Numbered from the stretch's first letter, positions 29,320 to 37,633 are shown. The stretch: DNA of 64,000 nucleotides from JANPCX01 sp050916095 (GCA_050916095.1 CP050901.1:4307796-4371795), one strand, 5' to 3'. Numbers and translations: made by a program. Notes: generated by a model from the letters alone, not told the origin.

Positions 29320-32172
29320 TCAGCCCACCAACTCGTCCAAACGGGTCACGTCTTTGAACACCACATCCTGCGCTAAACCAAAGTGCTTGCGGCCGCACTG
29401 AATCTTCAGGTTCTCGCTCTTTCGGCGGTCGCCTTCCACAGTGCTTGATTTTGTTTCGGCCACAAAGTAAATCCGGGTGTCGTTCTCAAACACCACAGCC
29501 CAGTCCGGGTTGTAGCCGCCCAGCGGCGTGGAAATTTTGAAGGTACGCGGCAGCTTAAAAAAGAATTTCACCCGTTCATCCACTGTGCAGTCGTGGGCAA
29601 ACTGGCTTTCGGTGTTGCTATCGCTTAATACACAGGCAAACGCATCACCCACCGCCTCTTTGTTTTCGTTCAAGGGCTGCGCTTGCAGCAACGTTTTTTC
29701 AACGGGCGTGGTCAATGCCTCGTTGGCGGGGGGATACACGCTGCTCAGGTAGGTTTCCATGTCTTCGTCCAGCAGACTCATCTCATAGCGCCGACCATTG
29801 ATCTCGTGGTAACGAATTCCGGCCACCAGCAACTCTTGCAACCCCTGTTGGATCGCTGCAATCGCCGTATCCAAAAATACCTGTGGGTTGACCAGCAACT
29901 CCCCCAACCGCCCAGACTTGTCGAGGATGGAAAAAATGGTTGAACGCGACAGGTGCACACGGTTTTGCACATAGGCATACACATCGGGCACCGACACGCC
30001 ATAGGCCCTTGCGCTTGAATCGCTCACTCCGGTGTTGATCGCATGCACGCCGTCACCCGTCATCAGGATCTTGGCCTTTTGGGCGCGAATCTTGGGTGGG
30101 TGTACTTTGGGATATTGATTCAAGTCACCCAAGAGTTCCGCACACTTGGCAATCAGCACGGGCGTATCCAGTTGCACGCTGTAGCGCGTCTGGTAGCTGA
30201 TCTTGTTCCAGATGGCCTGGAACAAGGCCTCTTCTTCCGCACTCAGCGCTTTGCGTTGGACCCGCGCCTTGGCGCGCGCATTCTTGATGCGGTTGGCAAA
30301 GCTCACACCGGTTTCGTCCTCAATCTCTCGCTGCAAGGTTTTCGCAAACACCTCGTAACTCTCGTTTGGAATCACCGTCAACACATTGACCCGCTTGTCC
30401 AAAACACGCTCACCGTGTTTGTTCACGCACAGGCGCAGACCACGCCCAATTTCCTGGCGCTTCTTCATGGCGCTCTTGGTTTCATTGAGCGTGCAAATCT
30501 GGAACACATTGGGGTTGTCCCAACCCTCACGCAGCGCCGAGTGGCTGAAGATGAATTGCAGCGGCTCGTCTGCACTGAGCAGCCGCTCTTTGTCTTTCAT
30601 GATGAGCTGGTAGGTACTGTCGTCTTTGGCCGAGCCCTTTTCGGTGCTGTCCACCCACACAGTTTTGGCCTTCGCGCCCTTGCCCTTTTTGTCGCCCGAA
30701 AAATAACCATCGTGCACCGCGCTGGCTTCATGGGGAATCAACCCCTTGAATTGCGGCTTGCTGGCGTATTTATTAAACGCCTCTTCAAACCACACACCCA
30801 ACTTGCCCAAGGTGGCATGGCCATCCTCGTCATAGGCCCGGTAATTGGCCACCTTGTCAATGAAAAACAGGCTCAGCACCTTCACACCAATGGGCTGCAC
30901 AAACTTGAGCTTGGCAAAGTGGGCGGCCACCGTGCGCTCAATCTGAAAGCGCATCACATCATCGGCCAGTCCGCCTTGGGCCTGGTTCACCTGAATCACA
31001 CGCCCGCCAGAGAACTCAATTTCGCCCTCGTCCGCCCGAATTTCGTTCAGGATGTACCCGTCCTGGTACACATCGCGCCCGGCTGACTTTTCAAACAAGT
31101 CCTCCCCCAGCTTGAGCGTCAGCTCCTTGCGCTTGGGGCCCGTCTTGCCATTCACATCCAGCCGCACCTTGGCCGTCATAACTCGGGCCTTGGCCTCAAT
31201 ACCCACCAGCTCCACAAACGCCTGGTTGTGGTCTTCATCGGCGAGCACGCCGTCCACCTCAATCTGCTTGACCAGCCCCAGGTCATACGCCTGCACCGGG
31301 TCGAGCGAATACAGCAGGTTGTAGGGGTTCTTGTGCGTGGCCGAGTAACGCAGCGTGCACAGCGGGTTCAAGTCAAACAATGCCCGACGGCGCACATCGG
31401 TCTCAAAGTTTTGCGGCTCATCCACGATGACGATGGGGGAAACGGCCCTGATGTATTCAATGGGCGCAAACGCCCGCTCACCCTTTTGCTTTATGCGGAC
31501 ACTGTCTTTGGCAAAGCTATCAATGTTGATGACCAATACGCTCAACGCATCGCTCTGCGCAAAGTGGCGCAACTCCGTCAGCTTGGTGCTGTCATACAAG
31601 ATGGGTACGCAGGGCACATTGGCATAGTCCGCTGCAAAGTGGCTGCGGGTGATCTCCAGGTTTTTCATGGTGCCTTCGCGTATGGCCACGCTGGGTACCA
31701 CCACCACAAACTTCTTGAAGCCGTACACCTTGTTCAACTCGAACATGGTCTTGATGAAGCTGTAGGTCTTGCCCGTGCCGGTTTCCATCTCAATGGTGAG
31801 GTTCAGCGGGCAAAACAACTCTTTGCCATTGTCTGAACGAGACTCTGCCAAGGCGGTCGATTGCTCCAGCCCATTGGCCGCTTGCACCGCACGCACATTG
31901 GCCAGCAACTGCTCCTCAGACAACTTCAGGGCGTTGCCTATGCTCCCGTCACCCGCATACGCCACGCTGCCCTGCTGTGCCGCCAGCGCAAAGTCGCTCT
32001 TGGCCAGCGGCTGGCCGTCAAACACCTTCACCACGGCATCCACCGCCTTCTTTTGGTGGTCCTGGTGGGCAAATTGCAGCTTCATCGTCTCAAGAAAACG
32101 CCGGGCCGTTCCCAAGTTTTCTTGACCCCCTCGGGGGGCCTGGCGCGAAGCGACGGGTATGGGGGTGCTCAT
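29320..32172 (-). CDS. res: Type III restriction enzyme, Res subunit
   Basis: 950 residues from the ATG at 32172 with AAGGA upstream. The usual type III start (MKLQFAHQDHQ) is at 32085, and the 29 preceding codons derive from an inverted-repeat sequence (see findings). Motifs: Walker A EMETGTGKTYSF, DExx box VIVDEPQNFE, helicase motif V LREGWDNPNVFQICT, motif VI QEIGRGLRL, and a C-terminal PD-(D/E)xK nuclease (NPDWAVVF, then FVAETKSS). Res translocates with Mod and cuts when two head-to-head sites are unmethylated. It is third in the mod-DUF1016-res operon and appears intact. Confidence 0.93.
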   Translation of the reverse strand: MSTPIPVASRQAPRGGQENLGTARRFLETMKLQFAHQDHQKKAVDAVVKVFDGQPLAKSDFALAAQQGSVAYAGDGSIGNALKLSEEQLLANVRAVQAANGLEQSTALAESRSDNGKELFCPLNLTIEMETGTGKTYSFIKTMFELNKVYGFKKFVVVVPSVAIREGTMKNLEITRSHFAADYANVPCVPILYDSTKLTELRHFAQSDALSVLVINIDSFAKDSVRIKQKGERAFAPIEYIRAVSPIVIVDEPQNFETDVRRRALFDLNPLCTLRYSATHKNPYNLLYSLDPVQAYDLGLVKQIEVDGVLADEDHNQAFVELVGIEAKARVMTAKVRLDVNGKTGPKRKELTLKLGEDLFEKSAGRDVYQDGYILNEIRADEGEIEFSGGRVIQVNQAQGGLADDVMRFQIERTVAAHFAKLKFVQPIGVKVLSLFFIDKVANYRAYDEDGHATLGKLGVWFEEAFNKYASKPQFKGLIPHEASAVHDGYFSGDKKGKGAKAKTVWVDSTEKGSAKDDSTYQLIMKDKERLLSADEPLQFIFSHSALREGWDNPNVFQICTLNETKSAMKKRQEIGRGLRLCVNKHGERVLDKRVNVLTVIPNESYEVFAKTLQREIEDETGVSFANRIKNARAKARVQRKALSAEEEALFQAIWNKISYQTRYSVQLDTPVLIAKCAELLGDLNQYPKVHPPKIRAQKAKILMTGDGVHAINTGVSDSSARAYGVSVPDVYAYVQNRVHLSRSTIFSILDKSGRLGELLVNPQVFLDTAIAAIQQGLQELLVAGIRYHEINGRRYEMSLLDEDMETYLSSVYPPANEALTTPVEKTLLQAQPLNENKEAVGDAFACVLSDSNTESQFAHDCTVDERVKFFFKLPRTFKISTPLGGYNPDWAVVFENDTRIYFVAETKSSTVEGDRRKSENLKIQCGRKHFGLAQDVVFKDVTRLDELVG
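32090..32125. repeat. Inverted repeat inside the start of res
   Basis: TCAAGAAAAC and GTTTTCTTGA (10-bp perfect arms) flank CGGGCCGTTCCCAA-type sequence and abut a CCCCCTCGGGGGG hairpin at 32126-32138. Such sequences are dispersed intergenic repeats in Comamonadaceae (from memory). Here it is read as protein. Confidence 0.55.
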
Positions 32173-32174
32173 GT

Positions 32175-33239
32175 TTATTCCTTGTTGTCTGGCAAGGCCA
32201 GCCTGGCCTGCCGCTCGCGCGCCAGTTGCACCACGCGGTGCAACTGCGCTTGCAGCACCTGCACATCGGGCAAGGCGTGCAGGTATTGCGCCACGCGAAT
32301 GTTGGCGCTGTCCAAGTCCATCAGCTCCACCTGTTCGCGGTCGGCGCTGGCGCACAAGATCAAACCGATGGGCGACGCCTCGCCCTCGGCGCGGTCGTTC
32401 TGGTCCAGCCAGCGCAGGTACAACTCCATCTGCCCTTTGTGTGAGGGCGCAAACTTCTCCAGCTTCAGCTCCACCGCCACCAAACGGCGCAAGTGCCGGT
32501 GGTAGAACAACAAGTCCAGATAAAAATCGTCCGCCCCCACGCTGATGCGTTTTTGCCGCGCCACAAAGGTAAAACCCGCGCCCAGCTCCAGCAAAAAGCG
32601 CTCCATGTCGCGCAAGATGGCGCTCTCTAAATCGCGCTCGCTGTAGCCGTCGGGCAGGCCCAAAAAGTCCAGCTTGTAGGGGTCGCGAAACACCAAGTCG
32701 GGTGTCATCTGGCCGCCTTCGCGCAAGTGGCTCAGTTCCTGGGCCATCACGCCCTCTGGCTTTTTGGCAATGGCTGAACGCAAATACAACTGGCTGCCCA
32801 GACGCTCGCGCAGGGTGCGCACGCTCCAGCGCTCCACACGGCACATCTCGGCATAAAACTCGCGTTCCAGCGGCTGTTTAAGCGGCAGGATTTCCCGAAA
32901 ATGACTCCAGCTCAATTGTCGCGACAGTGTCGCGACAATTTGCGCATCAGCAAACACATCTGCGAACTGGATCATGCGCCGAAGGTTTTTTTCGGAAAAC
33001 CCTCGGCCATACGCCTGCACCAATTGTGTCGACAGCGTCGACACAATCTGCTCGCCATAGTCGGCACGGGTCTCGCCCAGCACCTCGCGGCGAATGCGTT
33101 CGCCCACCTGCCAATACAACAAGGTCTGCGCACTGTTGGCCGCGCTGGCCACATGCGCGCGCGCCTGCTCAATGAGCTGGCGTACATCGTTCAACAAAGC
33201 GGGGGCGGCCTCACCTGACACAGGCACGGGATTCATCAT
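32175..33239 (-). CDS. DUF1016 PD-(D/E)xK nuclease (YhcG family)
   Basis: 354 residues from ATG 33239, with AAGGGG upstream (ATG 33236 directly follows). The N-terminal DUF1016_N domain shows YWQVGERIRREV, then YGRGFSEKNLRRMIQFA and SWSHFREILPL. The C-terminal nuclease domain has FYLDLLFYH and AVELKLEKF, giving the Asp...Glu-x-Lys active site. It lies between mod and res with gaps of 8 and 2 bases, so it is part of the restriction operon. DUF1016 proteins often accompany restriction systems and may act as auxiliary nucleases. Two long perfect palindromes lie inside the coding sequence. Confidence 0.9.
   Translation of the reverse strand: MMNPVPVSGEAAPALLNDVRQLIEQARAHVASAANSAQTLLYWQVGERIRREVLGETRADYGEQIVSTLSTQLVQAYGRGFSEKNLRRMIQFADVFADAQIVATLSRQLSWSHFREILPLKQPLEREFYAEMCRVERWSVRTLRERLGSQLYLRSAIAKKPEGVMAQELSHLREGGQMTPDLVFRDPYKLDFLGLPDGYSERDLESAILRDMERFLLELGAGFTFVARQKRISVGADDFYLDLLFYHRHLRRLVAVELKLEKFAPSHKGQMELYLRWLDQNDRAEGEASPIGLILCASADREQVELMDLDSANIRVAQYLHALPDVQVLQAQLHRVVQLARERQARLALPDNKE
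32914..32940. repeat. 27-bp perfect palindrome inside the DUF1016 gene
   Basis: AATTGTCGCGACA-G-TGTCGCGACAATT. It encodes part of the conserved ATLSRQL segment. A second palindrome is 83 bases away. Confidence 0.8.
33023..33047. repeat. 25-bp perfect palindrome inside the DUF1016 gene
   Basis: ATTGTGTCGAC-AGC-GTCGACACAAT. It encodes part of the STLSTQL segment and resembles the palindrome at 32914-32940 in its ATTGT/ACAAT ends. Confidence 0.8.
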
Positions 33240-33247
33240 GGCCCCTT

Positions 33248-34903
33248 TCAAATCACCGTCAGGCCAATGTCCAGCCCCGCCAGTTCCAGTTGCAAATTAG
33301 CCAACTGCTCGTCGGCTTTGTCGCCCACAAAGCATGAATTGAGCAGCACCACCTGTGCAGGCCGGGCATTGACGATTTCGTCTCTCAAAGCCTCGGTGTA
33401 GGGCTCAAAACACAGCCACATGGCTTTGTCGTCGGGCAACAGCACCCGGTGCACCGTCGCCCCGGCTACTTGCTTGGGTTGGCTGATGGCGTGCACCCCC
33501 AGCGCGCCCAAGCCGTGCTTCAGCAACAACTCGGCCAGCATGGCGGATTGCGCGTCCACTGCATCCGCTCGTCCTGAGCCAGCCCCGCCCGTTCGCCCTG
33601 AGCCTGTCGAAGGGCTGCCCTTTTCGGCGCTTTGAAACAAAGCCAACTGCTCGCGCAGCGCATCGTCACTGCCCACATCACTGCGCCATACCTTGAAGTT
33701 GGAAGGGGCCAGGGTGAAGTGGGCACAAGCCAGGTCAGCAGTTTTGTCGGGGTGCTCGGCTTTGAGCTTGGTTATCACCTTGTCTATGCGGGCGCGGGTG
33801 ATGTCGGCAATGCTGCGGTAACCGGCTTTGAGGGCTTCGCTGTTTTCTTCCAGCAATTCGGGCATTTGCACGCTGATGCATTGGCGGGTGCCGCCGTCTT
33901 CTGCGTTCAATTCCATCACGGCCTGGGCTGTAGTTCCGCTGCCCGCGAAGAAGTCCAAATAGACGCCATCTACCGCATCACAGAGTTGAATGACATATTT
34001 GATAAGTTTTACAGGCTTTGGGGTGTCAAATACATCCTCTGGAATTATTTTGAGCAATTCATACTTGGCCTGCCTGTTGTGGCCGGTTTTTTCCAGATCA
34101 ATCCAGAGCGAAGATGGCGGAAGACCAAGCATTTCATTTAAGTAGGTTCTTCTTTTTATGGATTGCCCATCTTCTGAATATCTTATTTCGCCATTTTTTA
34201 TTTTCTCTTCCATCGCCTCTTTAGACCATCTCCAACCGTTTTTTGGCGGACTAATCTCGACTCCGCTTGGTGATGTCAAAGAATATATTAAGTTCTCCCT
34301 ATAATTTGGGGAATTCAATGGATTGCCATCAAAGTATGGTCCTCTTGGGTCCTTGTCAGGATTTTTAAAGTGGGTTCTTTTTGAAGTATCATCAAGCTTC
34401 GCAGGCTCCCATGAAGATGACTTTGAGTAAATTAGAGTGTGATTATGATCAAAGGAAAAAGATTTGGCATCGTTATTGCTGTTATCTTTTGAACGCCAAA
34501 TTGCATCACAGGCAAAACATTCTGACCCAAACACCTCATCACAAAGCAACTTCAAATTCGCCGCTTCATTGTCATCAATCGAAATAAAAATAACCCCGTC
34601 ATCCCGCAACAAATTCCGCGCCAAATACAAACGCGGGTACATCATGCTCAGCCAAGCGCTGTGGTATTGACCGCTCTCTTTGCTGTTTTTCTTCCACAAA
34701 CTTTGTTTGTTCAGATACCCTTCGGCGCTTTTCTCGCCGGTGCGTTTTTGGTATTCGTCCAGGGTTTCTGAATAATCGTCGGGGTAGACAAAGCTGTCGT
34801 TGCCGGTGTTGTAGGGCGGGTCGATGTAGATCATCTTCACCTTGCCGTAATAGCTTTTTTGCAGCACGCGCAGCACTTCCAGGTTTTCACCCTCGATGAG
34901 CAT
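33248..34903 (-). CDS. mod: Type III DNA methyltransferase, Mod subunit (main frame)
   Basis: 551 residues from an ATG at 34903. Beta-class N6-adenine methyltransferase motif order: DPPYNTGN (motif IV) near residue 29, then the AdoMet motif DFFAGSGTT about 300 residues later. Between them lies the target recognition domain, encoded by clearly AT-rich DNA (about 33950-34620), a sign of module exchange. The normal N-terminus (about 95 residues) is in another frame (34887-35189), so this frame is either a 5'-truncated gene or translated by restart: the two frames overlap by 17 bases. Near the C-terminus a dispersed repeat encodes a Gly/Ser-rich insertion (SPSTGSGRTGGAGSG). Mod gives site specificity to the complex with Res. 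Confidence 0.85.
   Translation of the reverse strand: MLIEGENLEVLRVLQKSYYGKVKMIYIDPPYNTGNDSFVYPDDYSETLDEYQKRTGEKSAEGYLNKQSLWKKNSKESGQYHSAWLSMMYPRLYLARNLLRDDGVIFISIDDNEAANLKLLCDEVFGSECFACDAIWRSKDNSNNDAKSFSFDHNHTLIYSKSSSWEPAKLDDTSKRTHFKNPDKDPRGPYFDGNPLNSPNYRENLIYSLTSPSGVEISPPKNGWRWSKEAMEEKIKNGEIRYSEDGQSIKRRTYLNEMLGLPPSSLWIDLEKTGHNRQAKYELLKIIPEDVFDTPKPVKLIKYVIQLCDAVDGVYLDFFAGSGTTAQAVMELNAEDGGTRQCISVQMPELLEENSEALKAGYRSIADITRARIDKVITKLKAEHPDKTADLACAHFTLAPSNFKVWRSDVGSDDALREQLALFQSAEKGSPSTGSGRTGGAGSGRADAVDAQSAMLAELLLKHGLGALGVHAISQPKQVAGATVHRVLLPDDKAMWLCFEPYTEALRDEIVNARPAQVVLLNSCFVGDKADEQLANLQLELAGLDIGLTVI
33591..33615. repeat. Dispersed REP-like repeat unit within mod
   Basis: GTTCGCCCTGAGCCTGTCGA plus AGGGC, identical to the arm found in intergenic copies at 25491 and 41192. 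It is read in frame as part of mod. Confidence 0.85.
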
Positions 34904-35189
34904 GTGCTGGGCATTGGCCGGGTTGTTGGTGTTGGGGCCGCAGGGTGTGGCTGCTGGTTTTCTGGATCTCGCGGCGGGCCTCGGTTTTGCCCGCCCAGTT
35001 CAGCTCGTAGTGCTCCGCAGGCGCAATGCGTTCTTCGCCCAGCAGTTCTTTGAGTTTTTCAAGGTTGAGCTGGTTGTCGCTCAAAACTTCAGGGGCGGTT
35101 TGGCGCAGCAGGGCCAGCAGTTCGGCTTGGCGCTGGGCCAAGGCGTCGGGGCTGTGACCGAGTTCAGTGAGGTTGGTGTTGTTGTTCAT
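34887..35189 (-). pseudogene. mod: 5' part of mod, out of frame
   Basis: 100 codons beginning at the true mod start (MNNNTNLTELGHSPDALAQR). The segment NWAGKTEARREIQKTSSHTL is the conserved N-terminal lead-in of type III Mod proteins, which should continue into NTNNPANAQHMLIEGENLE. Instead the frame slips at a GGCCCC run (about 34935-34942) and ends at 34887. One base fewer would restore an intact Mod of about 646 residues. Confidence 0.8.
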
Positions 35190-35324
35190 GGGTTCTTAGA
35201 GGAGCTGTGCGCAGACAAGCGGGGGGGTTACCCAAGTATGGCGGGGCCAGACTTGGGCACAAACATGTACGCGGTATCGACATGTGGAGGAAACGTGTCG
35301 CCATTTTCGGTTTTTAGCGACACG

Positions 35325-35615
35325 TCACACCACGCACCAGCGCGGCTTCGATGGTCTTCCCAGACCCACTTCGTCGGCCAGCACCATGCCATTGCTTAAG
35401 GGGTTGTTGAGCGCGAAAAGGGCAGCGTCAATCTGGTGTGGGTTGAGGTCAACGCTGGCATCAAAGAGCGACTGCGCCAGGCGGTCTTCTTCCGACGCTG
35501 CGCGGCGGCGTGTCAGCTCCCACGCAAAGTACTTTGCGTGGTGCGATGTCATCCTGGCGGATTGAACATCTACTCCGTATTCAACCGACATGTGCCGCCT
35601 CCCGACATGGTTCAC
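35325..35615 (-). pseudogene. Remnant of a SNF2-family helicase N-terminus
   Basis: About 96 codons. The segment HAKYFAWELTRRRAASEEDR, then LAQSLFDASVDLNPHQIDAA and NGMVLADEVGLG is the N-terminal region and motif I of SNF2-type helicases found in phage-defence and restriction loci. Directly after ADEVGLG the frame is wrong: KTIEAALV, the expected continuation, is encoded in the neighbouring frame, after which homology stops. So the gene has both a one-base frameshift in the ATP-binding motif and loss of the remaining ~90 percent. Confidence 0.7.
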
Positions 35616-35699
35616 CCTTTGAAAACAGCAGTGCCAAATTGCAGAAGGCCGTGCACGTTTCCACCAAAGCTTCCATTAAGCCATGAGTCGGAGGTGACT

Positions 35700-35800
35700 C
35701 GGCCCAGGTTGCGCTGCAGCTCAGTCCCGTCCAACACGAAGCCTTGTTGGTGCAAGCCACCGAGGGCTGGGGGCTGGACACCCGTGGGGGCTCAAGCACC
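35700..35800 (+). pseudogene. Fragment of a second copy of the HNH-like gene
   Basis: The plus strand encodes ALQLSPVQHEALLVQAT, nearly identical in DNA and protein to the C-terminal part of the gene at 27956-29056 (ALQLSPVQCEALLVQATKK), followed by EGWGLDTRG-type sequence resembling its end (EGWALATKG). The rest is missing. It is the relic of a duplication or of a related gene. Confidence 0.65.
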
Positions 35801-35807
35801 GACCGAG

Positions 35808-35855
35808 CCGATCCTGGCGCAGCGCGCGGTGCAACTGTCGCTGCGCCAGGATCGG
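35808..35855. repeat. Perfect 17-bp inverted repeat
   Basis: CCGATCCTGGCGCAGCG and CGCTGCGCCAGGATCGG flank a 14-base loop. There is no T-run on either side, so it is not an ordinary terminator; it may be the end of a lost mobile element. Confidence 0.6.
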
Positions 35856-36008
35856 GGGGTGATCGGTCGCCATAAGATGATGAGATTCGATGCCAGAAAA
35901 AAAACTTTTCCGGTTTGTCGATCCACGTACCTGTCGCGCATCTTTAAGTTGTGGCGGCAATGTCGCTGTCACCTAACCTCATCCTTTTTTGATACGGAGC
36001 CAAACCCC

Positions 36009-36371
36009 ATGGACTACATGCTGATGTTTTTTGAAACCCCCGCCGAGCAGGCCCGCCGCGACGATCCGGAACAGGCGCAGGCCTATTGGGGCGCGTGGAC
36101 TGCTTATGTCGGGGCCTTGTACGCCACCGGCTGCGTCAAAAGCGGCGAGGGCTTGCAGCTCCCTCGCACAGCAACGCGGTTGACCGTGACGAATGGCAAA
36201 CGACAAGTTCAGGATGGCCCATTCGCCGACACCCGGGAGCACTTGGGTGGCTTTTTCGTCATCAACGTGCCGTCCTTGGATGCAGCGCTGGAGTGGGCGG
36301 CGCGCGCACCCGCCGCATCTGCTGGCCACGTAGAGGTGCGTCCCGTGATGCCACCGCCGTCCGTCTCTTGA
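36009..36371 (+). CDS. YCII-related (DGPF domain) protein
   Basis: 120 residues from the ATG at 36009 with CGGAG upstream. The signature VQDGPFADTREHLGGFFVI identifies the DGPF subgroup of YCII domain proteins. The stop overlaps the start of the sigma factor gene (TGATG). DGPF proteins are the standard genomic partner of ECF42 sigma factors; their biochemical role is unknown. Confidence 0.92.
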   Translation: MDYMLMFFETPAEQARRDDPEQAQAYWGAWTAYVGALYATGCVKSGEGLQLPRTATRLTVTNGKRQVQDGPFADTREHLGGFFVINVPSLDAALEWAARAPAASAGHVEVRPVMPPPSVS

Positions 36372-37600
36372 TGGACGAGGCCACCGAACCCCCAGGCTGG
36401 GCCGAGGCGCAGCACGCCGCACGCACGGCCTACGGGCGTTTGGTGGCCTGGTTGGCTTGGCAATGGCGCGACCTGGCGGCAGCACAGGACGCTTTAGGCG
36501 AGGCTTTTGTGGCCGCCCTGACGCACTGGCCGCATGAGGGGGTGCCTGCGTCGCCCGAAGCTTGGTTGCTCACCGTGGCCAAACGAGAGTTGCTGATGGA
36601 AAGCCGGCACCGCAAGGTGGCGCAAGCCCCTGAGGTGCTGGCCTTGTTTGACATCGAGCCCACGGCAGAAAGCCCGCCCACCATCCCTGACCGTCGTTTG
36701 CAGTTGATGTGCGCCTGCGTGCATCCGGCTGTTCCGGAGAGTTTGCACGCGCCACTCATGATGCAAGTGGTGCTGGGCTTGGGGGCGCAGACGATTGCAC
36801 GCGCTTTTCTGGAATCCCCCAGTGCCATGGCCCAGCGTTTGGTGCGGGCCAAAGCCAAGTTGCGCGAAGCGAATGTCGCGTTTGAAACACCCGAGTCTGA
36901 CGAGTTGCCGCAGCGTTTGCAGGCCCTGCGCGAGGCACTCTATGGTGCTTACACGGTGGGAAGCAACCTCGCGTCACCGGCACCGGAAGCGGAGCCGGCC
37001 TTGTGCGAAGAGGCCTTGTTTTTGGCATCTTTGCTGGCACGTCTGCAACCTCGGGACGCCGAGGCCCATGGTCTGCTGGCATTAATGCTGCATGCGCACG
37101 CCCGCCGACCCGGCCAGTTTGACGCAGCCGGTCGTTTTGTTCCGCTCACGCAGCAAGACACCCGGACATGGCACCACGGGTTGTTGCAACAAGGCGAGGC
37201 CGCGCTCAACCACGCGGCATCGCTGCGGCAGCCGGGACCGTTCCAGCTTGAAGCGGCCATCCAATCGGCCCACAACCAGCGGGCATTCACGGGCCAAACA
37301 CCTTGGGGGGCCATCGTTGAGTTGTATGCCCTGCTGGTGGCGCAAACGGGAGGCGTTGGCGCACGCATCGGCCATGCGGTGGCAGTCAGCGAAGCGGGCG
37401 ACACAACCAAGGCGTTGACGCTTCTTGATGCGCTGCCTGTCGCCAGCGTCGTGTCGCACCAGCCTTATTGGGCCGCACAGGCGCATTTGTTGGCGCGTGC
37501 AGGCCTGAGCCAGGAAGCCGCCGCCGCTCGCGAGCGCGCCATGGGTTTGACCGCAGACGAGCGGGTCAGGCGGTTTCTGGCCCAAGCGCCTGCTGACTGA
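36371..37600 (+). CDS. ECF-type sigma factor with C-terminal helical-repeat domain (ECF42-like)
   Basis: 409 residues from the ATG at 36371, coupled to the DGPF gene. Sigma region 2 is at about residues 20-95 (AQDALGEAFVAALTHWP, SPEAWLLTVAKRELLMESRHR) and region 4 at about 125-180 (VVLGLGAQTIARAFLESPSAM, AQRLVRAKAKL). The remaining 220 residues form the TPR-like C-terminal domain seen in this group (FLASLLARLQPRDAEAHGLL, VPLTQQDTRTWHHGLLQQGE). No anti-sigma factor is present; in ECF42 the C-terminal extension takes a regulatory role. Confidence 0.9.
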   Translation: MDEATEPPGWAEAQHAARTAYGRLVAWLAWQWRDLAAAQDALGEAFVAALTHWPHEGVPASPEAWLLTVAKRELLMESRHRKVAQAPEVLALFDIEPTAESPPTIPDRRLQLMCACVHPAVPESLHAPLMMQVVLGLGAQTIARAFLESPSAMAQRLVRAKAKLREANVAFETPESDELPQRLQALREALYGAYTVGSNLASPAPEAEPALCEEALFLASLLARLQPRDAEAHGLLALMLHAHARRPGQFDAAGRFVPLTQQDTRTWHHGLLQQGEAALNHAASLRQPGPFQLEAAIQSAHNQRAFTGQTPWGAIVELYALLVAQTGGVGARIGHAVAVSEAGDTTKALTLLDALPVASVVSHQPYWAAQAHLLARAGLSQEAAAARERAMGLTADERVRRFLAQAPAD

Positions 37601-37633
37601 AGGTGACCTTTTGGTTCAAAAGGTTAGGCGAGT

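Larger units (their letters stand above)
35190..36008. other. Degenerate region downstream of the restriction operon
   Basis: About 820 bases with no intact gene. It contains the SNF2 helicase remnant, the fragment of the HNH-like gene and the 17-bp inverted repeat, all consistent with repeated insertion and deletion. The last 100 bases must hold the promoter of the YCII gene. Confidence 0.6.

Noticed and set aside
29320..32844. An open frame for res extending upstream to 32844
   Set aside because: The extra 220 codons are Arg/Gly/Ala-rich shadow of the DUF1016 gene; the ATG at 32172 has a ribosome site.
35436..36008. Long N-terminal extension of the YCII protein
   Set aside because: It crosses gene fragments and an inverted repeat; the ATG at 36009 with CGGAG fits family length.
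36086..36370. Upstream extension of the sigma factor frame
   Set aside because: It overlaps the DGPF gene in another frame; TGATG coupling at 36371 gives the start.
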